Source: Siphonodentalium dalli
Lineage: Eukaryota; Mollusca; Scaphopoda; Gadilida; Siphonodentaliidae
DNA: 64,000 nucleotides
Direction: 5' to 3'
Assembly: GCA_032622095.1 (NCBI GenBank)
Contig: CP136065.1
Coordinates: 20,882,134 to 20,946,133 of the forward strand
This document shows positions 56,151-64,000 of this stretch, piece after piece (positions within the stretch are counted from its first letter, which is position 1; every line of letters starts with the position of its first letter). Position numbers and translations under genes: made by a program. The notes under the pieces are model-generated. The model saw only the letters and a program-made list of their open reading frames with translations. It made no database searches and was not told the DNA's origin.

Positions 56151-57010
56151 TTTGTGAAAAAAATGTCATATTTTCAACTTCCGGTGAGGGTGGGGTGTTT
56201 CTATTGTCATATTGGCCGAAATCCTTACCGTTCTCGAAAACGGTCCATACCCCTTTCCGACACCCGGGTGAAGAGTGGGGGTCTTTCTGTGGGGGTTTTT
56301 GGGGGGCGGGCCACACACACATGCCGTAATATTGACCGACAGAGGCATGCTTGTTGCGAATAAGGAATGAAATGCTCCATACCCCACTTTCACCCCAGTA
56401 GGGTGGTACCCTCCATATATGAGGGTAGGGTGTTTCTGTGGTATATTTGGAGTTGGCAACATACCCGTGTCGTCAAATTGGCCGAAATCCTTACCGTTGT
56501 CGAACATGGTCCATATCCCATCTTCACCCCTCGGGTGGTAACCCACCCCGCCGCCGCCCTGGTGTGAAGGGTGGGGTGTTTATAAGGGGTTATTTGAGGC
56601 ACCCTTCCCCGGGGATGAGTGCTGGTGTGTTTCTATTCGGTATTTGGGCGTACTCCATTTTCACCTCCTCTGTGGCACCCACCCCCCCCCCCCCGGTGAT
56701 GGGTGCGTGTGGAGGAGCGTTCTATGCTGTATTTTGATCGGGCCACCCACTCCTGCTGCCAAATCAAATTAATTAGCCTAAATCCTTACCGTTCTCGAAA
56801 ATGGTCCATACCCCAGTTCTCCCGGGGTGAGGTGTGATGTTTCTATCGGGTATTTTGGGCGGGCCACCCATTCATGCCGTAAAATTCGCCGAAATCCTTC
56901 CCGTTCTCGAAAATGGTCCATACCCCATTTTCACCCGTCCGAATGGTACCCCCTGTGGAGGGGTGGTGGTGTTTCTATGGGGTATTTGTGGTGGGCCCCC
57001 AACCATGCCC
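56151..57010 (+). repeat. Degenerate tandem repeat, four units
   Basis: 'ggccgaaatccttaccgttc' with '.cgaaaa.ggtccataccc' occurs at about 56212, 56479, 56776 and 56887, each followed by 'ttc.ccc…ggt' and 'gtgtttctat.ggtattt'. Spacing varies between about 110 and 300 bp. No gene. Confidence 0.75.
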
Positions 57011-57373
57011 TCAAGAGATATGTTTGAGTTCCAAAATTCATGTTCGTCCATGATATTAGAGAATATGTAACCGCTATACAACAGACCGTGCATTCGTCGT
57101 GATGTCTCAAAGCGCACGGGTTATTCGCCTGATTTGGAGATTTGATAGCGACAACAGGTCGCGTGACCGCACAATGTATTGATAAGTAGCGATAATAAAC
57201 AGACAGACCACGCCTCCTATCCTTGCAATTGAACAATTGTGGCACACAGATAGCGCAATCGACCAAATCCATGTCGTCCCAGCGGTGGAGACAAATTTGG
57301 TTTTACAACTAAAACCCAGTTTAAACTGGTAGTTTAAACTAGGTCTAAACTGGGGATGCCGATTCGGACCTTA

Positions 57374-57894
57374 GACTAGGTTTTGTCTCCTGGTATACCC
57401 GACGGCGTTCAACTATGTTTACCATGCATGGCGCGTCCACCCAAGTCCATGGGTTATAGGCCTAACCAGGTTATACCAGGAGAGAAAAACAAAACAGGCT
57501 AGGTGGAACATTCTGAAAGAATGAAAGGGACAAAAGATAATAATTTCAACCTCTCAAATGTATTGTGAAATTCAAGATCTTTCGCCAGATAGATCCAGAT
57601 AAATTCTTTGTTAAAAATCTCTTGGCATTTTTGGCTGCATTTGTGCAAAACGTGCGTACCCCCCCCCCCCCCCCCCCGCTTTAAGAGAAAACCAAACAAT
57701 TTATTGTACTATATTTGAGAGCTTAGGAATAGTACTTTCAATTCTATCTCTTTAGATACCAATAACTGCTAGAGTAATTATTCATTTCACACACAAAAAA
57801 TCACCATTCAGATAACACTATTGCTCTACGACTAAGAGATGGAACTCCATGTGTATCATAATGTTAAAGTAAATTTGAATTGCATTATATAACA
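57374..57894. other. No gene recognised
   Basis: A C17-class run lies near 57660. No gene supported. Confidence 0.5.
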
Positions 57895-59316
57895 CTAGCC
57901 GATGACCCCGACGTTGTCCGGGCTATTCAAAAACCAAATTTCAAGTCGATAGCTCCACCCGTTTCCGAGATCTGGTCTGCGCATGCGCGAAGCTGGCGTC
58001 GCACGGGCTCGGCGACCCGATAAAATTCGTATCCGGGGCAAGATACATTCACATACCAAATTTCAAGTCGATAGCTCCACCCGTTTCCGAGATCTGGTCT
58101 GCGCATGCGCGAAGCTGGCGTCGCACGGGCTCGGCGACCCGATAGAATTCGTATCCGGGGCAAGATACATTCACATACCAAATTTCAAGTCGATAGCTCC
58201 ACCCGTTTCCGAGATCTCGTCTGCGCATGCGCGAAGCTGGCGTCGCACGGACTCGGCGACCCGATACAATTCGTATCCGGGGCAAGATACATTCACATAG
58301 CAAATTTCAAGTCGATAGCTCCACCCGTTTCCGATATCTCGTCTGCGCATGCGCGAAGCTGGCACCGCACGGGCTCGCCAATACGACAACGTCCACCGCC
58401 TGGTCAAACTACACACACGTACCAAGTTTCGTGACAGGCTTGTCAATCGGTACCAGTACCGGTACTTGGCCGTTTCAACGGTACCGGTTCTGATACTCAG
58501 TACCGACGGTTCTCGGTACTCGCAAAAAACAGTAAATTGATCAGTATAGATCGATTAAAATTGAAGGAATTTTACTCTTTTAAGTGTGCCGCAACTGCCG
58601 CTTGCATTATGGTATGCTACTATGTGTCAACGGATCAAGCACGCGGCGGCGGATGCCGAGTCTTGAAGCTGTTATCATTTTATTCAACAATATATATATG
58701 TGTCATTGACTCAATGTGTGTTACATTATAACTTACATATGAGGATTGCAGCCTTGCAGGTACATAAAATTTATTTCAGTTTAAATTGTCATTCACCATA
58801 TATATACCAATCTTTCCGATGTATGTATTTGAGCGCCTGAAGCCCTAAACATAAAAGTTATAACACCAGTCCTATCAGGCTGCCTAAATTATGGCACATT
58901 TTAGGTGATTGTTGTGGGTGATAAATCCAACTATTTCAGACTATACTAATGCATGTATGTCGCCCATTTATGTGTGGCTGCTGTGACATACGTGCATTAG
59001 GATAGTCTGACATGGTTGTATTTGTCATCCACAACAATCACCAAAAACTGGCACAAAGTGCCATACATTACCAGTAATTACCACATTAGAATATACACTT
59101 TTAAATGTGTGATATGTAGTGGAACAAATAATACAACACCAGTACCGGTACCGGTACCGGTACCGCGGTTCCAACGCAGTACCGGTACCGGTACCGACTA
59201 CCTTGGTACCGGCGGTACTTTGACAAGCCTGGTTTCGTCCCGATCGGTCGAGAATCGCAGATTTGTATAAATGACAGACAAACATACAGACAGAGGTCTT
59301 CAAAATATATATGAGA
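57895..59316 (-). mobile_element. Helitron family A, minus strand, split by insertion
   Basis: On the minus strand it starts TCTCATATATATTTTGAAG (59316) and ends with the GCCCGGACAACGTCGGGG hairpin, TCATCGG and CTAG (57895), flanked by A and T. The interior holds four tandem 122-bp units (about 57930-58400), each with CTGCGCATGCGCGAAG. The body is interrupted at 58433-59231 by another transposon. Confidence 0.75.
58435..59231. mobile_element. hAT-like non-autonomous insertion inside the Helitron
   Basis: Termini CAGGCTTGTCAA and TTGACAAGCCTG are perfect 12-bp inverted repeats. GTTTCGT occurs directly before (58426-58432, two bases away) and after (59232-59238) and once in intact Helitron copies, marking a target duplication of 7-8 bp. 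CAGG ends and an 8-bp-class duplication suggest hAT. The interior carries GGTACC-rich arrays near both ends and a foldback (58904-59042). No transposase. Confidence 0.7.
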
Positions 59317-60190
59317 TAACATACAATCTATATCTATATTTGCGAATGTCTGTCTGTCTGTCTGTCTGTGTTCTATAGAAATCCACAGGGGACCACCTAG
59401 ATGGCACAAAAGGGGTCTAACAGGGGTAACGTTTTACGAGAAAGATAATGAAATGGCGAAGGTTAGAATTTTATGTTGTCAGGGGCAGAAAAGGGGGAGG
59501 GGCAGAAAAACATTTGTCGCCGATTGCCACCAAACTTATATATAATCATCCCCATAATATGAGGTATATAATGATGTGGTTTAAATATGTCAAAAGTCTT
59601 GCCGTTCGCATCGGGGATGCCCGGAAGGGGAGAGGGGCACCAAAATTTATCAAAATAATTTTAGCGCCGAATTCCACCAAATTGATGCACATTCTTCTGA
59701 GATCTTCTCCGTGATACAAGGAATCTTATGGTGTGATTTAAAGACGCCAGATTGGTGTCGTTGGAATGAGAGATTTGGGGGTGCGGTTGGTGGGTACTAA
59801 ATCTGATAAGAATTGGTTTAGTCGCCGATTGCCAACAAACTTATACAAATTCATCCCCATGGTATGAGGTGTCTAATGGCGTGGCTTAAAGCTGTCAAAA
59901 GTGGCGTCATTCGAGTCAGGGGTGCACTGAAAGGAGAGGGGCACCAAAATTGATACACAATATTTTTAGCGCCGATTTCCACCTGATTGATACATATTCT
60001 TCACCGTGATACGAATAATCTAATCGTGTGGTTTAAATGCGCCAAATTGGTGCCTTTTGTGTGAGAGATATGCAATGGTGGCCCTAAATTTGATTCGAAT
60101 TTGTATTCTCGCCAATTTTCATAAATTTCCACCCCCCCCCCCCCCCCTCCTTGCTCCTCAATGCTCATATCTCATATATATTCATAAACC
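59317..60190 (-). repeat. AGAC-linked tandem family, inverted copy
   Basis: Reverse complement of the family at 2781-5755: starts 'tatttgcgaatgtctgtctg', then 'ctatagaaatccacagggga', then repeated 'gccgattgccaccaaactta' units. Ends in a C17-class run near 60130 and 'ctcatatatattca'. Confidence 0.75.
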
Positions 60191-60363
60191 ATGGTTCTAT
60201 ATTCCCGGTGTGAGAACCATTCAGATATTTTAACCTGAAAAAACAGGCCATGCGCACGGGTGTAGATATAAAACATTATGTGATCCTCCGTAGGATAGGG
60301 TATCATATAATATGTGATCCTCGTCTCATGAGTCACTCGTGGCTCAATGAAGGCAGGATCATA

Positions 60364-60875
60364 TATAAGGATTAACTGTCATGTGGATTGTTTTTATGGA
60401 GATGTAACCGTGAGGTAAGTGGTCATAACTTGTGTAAAAGCCGAAGGGTTTTACATACAAGTTATGACCACTTACCTCACGGTTACATCTCCATAAAAAC
60501 AGTCCACATGACAGTTAATACTTATATTTATATACATTTAGCGAAAAAGCCACTTTTGTAAATGCATTTAAATCGAAAAGTGTATCGTGACAAAACCAGC
60601 CCAGTATATCCCATAGCACCCTCGGCAAAAGTTAACAGGAACAACGAGGCTCTTTGTATTGAAACCCGATGATTTATTAAGTCGATCCTGCGCGAGTCCA
60701 AATGCGCACAAAATAGTATGCGTTCTTCTTTCCGATATTGATGACGCGTCGATGTAATTATGGGGTTGCTGTTATGAGCTGGTGCGCGTTCACCGAGAAA
60801 TAACTGCAACTAGTCACGTGGGCGCCGACCAATCGGAATGCTGGATTTAGTGATAATCACACTTTGTATGTAAAT
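60364..60875. repeat. Foldback plus shared block, copy 2
   Basis: 60364-60526 is the hairpin homologous to 18678-18840, and 60527-60875 is homologous to 18841-19185 (with CACGTG and CCAAT retained). A separate small foldback ('tgatcct' pairs) lies just before, at about 60278-60360. Confidence 0.8.
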
Positions 60876-60941
60876 ATATCAAAATGAGAGGATATGGTGA
60901 TCCCATGAAAAGGGGATCACCATATCCTCTCATTTTGATAT
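60876..60941. repeat. Perfect 29-bp-arm hairpin
   Basis: Two 29-bp arms (60876-60904 and 60913-60941) are exact reverse complements around an 8-nt loop 'atgaaaag'. The arm begins ATATCAAAATGAGAGG. The feature is absent from the homologous position after 19140. Confidence 0.9.
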
Positions 60942-61735
60942 GTGGTCCTAAAATAAGAAAATATTTTTATTAACTAATTAACGGAGATATTTGAAGAAGT
61001 GTTTTTGACGAAATAACGGAAATATTTCAGTCCACAAGTTTGACCAAATGTAGTAAAATAATGTTGTTTTTTAACTTATTAGAAGTTTTGTATTGGCCAC
61101 AGGGAGGGACAATAACACACCTGGCCGACCTTGGTTCGGCCCGGTGTGCGAACATTTTGAAATATGAACAAGAAAATCGCAAAATCCTATCATCGATCTA
61201 GACTTCAGCCTCAAACATTCATAGAGTTGGAAATTTCAAACCTGACATCCCGACTTAGGTTGGAAAATTTCCAACTGATGACAATTCCAGTGACAATGTT
61301 GACAAAATGTATGACAATATTGTTTTCTTAAATTAACTAGCAGTTTTTGACTGGCCACGTGGGACGGACCAGGACACAAGCTTTCCAACTGTTGGAAATT
61401 TCCAACCTGTCACCCCCCCCCCCCCCCCCTGAGGTTGGAAAATTTCCAACTGATGAGCATATCAGTCCAAAATGTTTACCAAAAATAGGAAAATATGCAA
61501 TAATTGGTCCAAAAACAATTAATTACCCCCAATAAATTGTTTGAAAATCAAACTACAAGAACATTTTCAATCTATTGTTCGTGTGAAATTTCCAACTAAT
61601 GTTTTGGAAGGTATGAAATTTCCAACTGTTGAAAATTTTGACCAAAGTTGGGGGGGGGTGAGAGACCCCCAACCCCCCCCCCCCCCCCCCCCCCCGGCGC
61701 CACTTCTCTGGTCACTACTTATATTCCATGTTTAA
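60942..61735 (+). repeat. Interspersed repeat with 'ttggaaaatttccaac' motifs, copy 2
   Basis: 61096-61250 matches 48002-48165. 'gttggaaatttccaacctg' and 'ggttggaaaatttccaactg' recur through 61250-61630. Long C-runs near 61416 and 61674. Confidence 0.65.
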
Positions 61736-61739
61736 GAAT

Positions 61740-61881
61740 CATGTTTTGTGCTGCCATTTGGATATACAGTTTATGAGAATACGTGTAACACTTTGAGAGC
61801 AAGAGTATTCTCTATTCCACCAAATATCCACAGAGACTTTCACATCACTTTAACCAGGGCAACGCCGAGTAACCATGCTAG
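61740..61881 (+). mobile_element. Helitron-like 3' end, family C
   Basis: Ends 'CAGGGCAACGCCGAGTAACCATG' then CTAG, followed by T. Shares 'ttatgagaa.acgt.taacac' and 'aaatatccacag' with the minus-strand copy at 1841-1985. 5' end not located. Confidence 0.5.
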
Positions 61882-64000
61882 TTAAGAATAAAACAGACAC
61901 GAATATTTCAGCTCAATGAATTGCAATAGCTGTATGCAGCCTGAATCTCTTATCCGCTCAAGCGATGGGCAATACGTTGGAAATAGGCCACAGTATTATA
62001 AAAGTATGTTAAATGGGTTTATGTAATTTTACAGAATAAATGGCTGGACAAATGTCTGCCGCCTCATTGTTCCGCAAAACTGCGGACTCTGGGTTGACTT
62101 TTACAAGTAACTGACTATATAGTTATAAGACTTTGGTTCGTTAATTTGCGAAACAATGATCTGTGAAAGGACTAATTTCCATATACATGACGGCTGTAAG
62201 TGACGTAATTATGCAGGGCGTTGGTTCCAGATTTTACGGAACAATGATATCCGAAAGGACTAATTGTTAATATATATGACGGTTACTATTGCCGTGTGTT
62301 AATATATCCAGGGACTATCAGGCCCAAACACAGTATATCTAGTTGGATACTTTTATTATACGTTCTACTCTATATCGTTAGTTGGTCTACTCTGTCAGTC
62401 TATGAAGCAGCGCGAGTATATACCACGTGTGCATGCAATCTAATATATGACCAGAATCTAAATTACTCCAAAGAGTTCGCGTTCCCACGTTATACTTTTA
62501 GACCATGCAAATTTAGAACATGCTAATTTGGTAACCCGTTAACATCCCTTTTAGTAAAATTAATTAGCATCTAAGAAGCTTTCGCGTCGCGGTAGGGTTA
62601 ATCATTAGTTAACTTGAACGGCTTTATTCGAGTTACGATATTAGTAAACTAATCCCCATGCTATTAATTTCTTAAGTATCAGTATCGCGAAGTACGAAGT
62701 TACTGAATTATGATTACATGCTATTAGTCATGCGCGCGTACAATATTATTTATTTCAGCCAAACCTTGGCTGTTTATTTCACACCACTTTCTGGGATAAC
62801 CTGTGTGTCGACTGAGAACCTGTGTGTCAATTGAGGAGAACACACGGATGATTTGTGTAAATGTTAGCCCAAACGACATTTCGAAGTAACGACGGGTTTG
62901 TTGTTTATTTCGAGGAATAATACCGCATCATATGAATTCAGCCCAAATATATTGACAGGTGTCAAGGGTCTAACTCTATACTGAGCAATAAAAAACTAAT
63001 ATTAATAAATACCGAGTATATTTAATTTAACGCCAATGGGTCGTTTATGTGCGTTTAAGAGTGTATTTATGCCTAAAGCAAAGTGAAATAACGATCTTAA
63101 AATGAATCGGCCGGTATAATTTATTAGTTATCAGGGTTACCAGGGTCGTAGTTGCATAAATTACAATATATTTTATGTTTATGCTAAGATAACTTGATCG
63201 GTATTGAGGTTAACACAAATCCCATATATGGAAATTCCAAATATGGAAAGTGACGTGCGCAAAACAGATAAAACGACGAAATGTTGTCAAATTCCACGTC
63301 TGAATACGCGTCTTATTCTCACTTATACCGTGTTTATATCAGTGTTATTCTATGTGTTGTTGTGTATTGTATTACTTTGATCAAGGTTGCGCTTTTGTTA
63401 TTCTCACAAAAGGTAAATTTGATGCGTGTTTGATGCGTGTTTACATTTCAAAATTGCGTCTGCCATCTACAGTAACACTAACAGTGCGACGGAATTCCAC
63501 ATGTCCGAGCGCCATTGACTGATTGATTCCTTAATTACGAGACTAATTTATCGAATGAGGTCAAATTTTCGCATATAACAAGACTCTGATGTTATTCTGC
63601 ACCATTCTGACGAGTGCCGACTTTCTTTTCGCATTATTTTCGTTTTTATCGAAAAATAATTGTTCTCTATGCCTATGGACTGGAGTGGAGATTCCCATGT
63701 AAATTTTTTCAACCAAAAAAAAATTCATTGTTTTGCCAATTTCAAGCTAGTTTATAGCATGGTCATGGCATAATTTGGCCTAGCGAGTGTCGGTAGACGT
63801 TTCTTGAGTGTGCACAACAAATTTTGGTCCCAACGAAGCAGGCTAAAATCCTGAAATTTGTCAATTTTACTTTGCGTGTGAAGAAAATATTCATTTAAAC
63901 TTCCAAAATTGGTTGAAATATGCTCAACAACATTCAGTTGAATGGTGACATTATTTATAGTCACCGACTAACTTCCACGATGAATCAAATTTGTTTTTAT
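61882..64000. other. No gene recognised
   Basis: AT-rich with short ORFs only; no domain, splice pair or repeat boundary recognised. Confidence 0.5.

Larger units (their letters stand above)
52878..57370. mobile_element. 4.5-kb element with ~35-bp inverted ends and TTA flanks
   Basis: The left end GGTCCGAATCGGCGTCTC, continuing '.ggtttagactagg', is matched by the reverse complement of the right end GGTCCGAATCGGCATCCC, continuing '.agtttagacctag'. TTA lies just outside both (52875-52877 and 57371-57373). A TWA duplication and GG-starting ends suggest a PIF/Harbinger-type element. No transposase is visible; the interior consists of degenerate minisatellites, a foldback and unassigned sequence, so it is non-autonomous. 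Confidence 0.6.

Noticed and set aside
56074-57272. Overlapping Pro/Gly-rich ORFs on both strands
   Set aside because: They follow the four-unit degenerate tandem repeat and change frame between units; no conserved protein.
57927-58446. Overlapping Arg-rich ORFs on both strands
   Set aside because: They recur every 122 bp with the Helitron's tandem unit on both strands; no coding signature.
11460-61700. Numerous C- or G-runs of 10-20 bases as functional elements
   Set aside because: They occur in unrelated contexts with no consistent partner motif; best read as homopolymer expansion typical of this genome, and lengths may be unreliable.

Overview
This is a eukaryotic, AT-rich, gene-poor and repeat-dense window. 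There are no operons and almost no long host ORFs. It has isolated exons with canonical AG/GT borders, degraded LINEs, Helitrons, many foldback MITEs, AGAC/CTGT microsatellites and long poly-C runs. The style of the repeats, together with C-type-lectin and PAN/apple-like exons, suggests an invertebrate, most likely a mollusc or another lophotrochozoan. That assignment is inference.

The centrepiece is an apparently intact, very young, retrovirus-like Ty3/gypsy element at 34297-47109 (12.8 kb, + strand). Its two 597-bp LTRs appear identical by eye, begin TG and end CA, and are flanked by a 4-bp ACAC duplication. Each LTR has a TATA box about 31 bp before a TCAGTT initiator, followed by AATAAA. 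Next come a tRNA-His-like primer site, a leader with a perfect splice donor, an open frame of unknown function (35055-35423) and Gag with two zinc knuckles. A TTTAAAC slippery heptamer lies two codons before the gag stop. Pol (protease, RT, RNase H, integrase) follows in the -1 frame. Env resembles the baculovirus-F/errantivirus fusion-protein type, and its N-terminus appears to be supplied by splicing from the leader donor. Four bases after env is a further complete ORF carrying all four SGNH-hydrolase blocks (S12, G55, N84, D185/H188). An SGNH hydrolase as an accessory gene of an env-bearing gypsy element is the most notable observation here. The 3' UTR holds three 56-bp direct repeats, each with an AATAAA.

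Host genes: the element lies 310 bp upstream (in gene sense) of a minus-strand C-type-lectin exon (33749-33986), so it probably sits antisense in an intron. A PAN/apple-like minus-strand exon lies at 15038-15267. A possible first coding exon is at 22620-22807 (+).

Other regions. 1.8-8 kb: Helitron ends and a tandem array of short non-autonomous Helitrons, plus an AGAC-linked tandem family with a 794-bp recent duplication. 9.5-20.6 kb: foldback and MITE insertions, including TA-, TTAA- and TTA-flanked types. 20.6-22.1 kb: a 29-bp minisatellite that creates long spurious ORFs. 24.2-31.6 kb: three LINE relics in two orientations. 52.9-57.4 kb: a 4.5-kb element with inverted termini and TTA duplications, filled with degenerate minisatellites. 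57.9-59.3 kb: a minus-strand Helitron split by an hAT-like insertion. 59.3-61.9 kb: further copies of families seen earlier. 61.9-64 kb: nothing recognisable.
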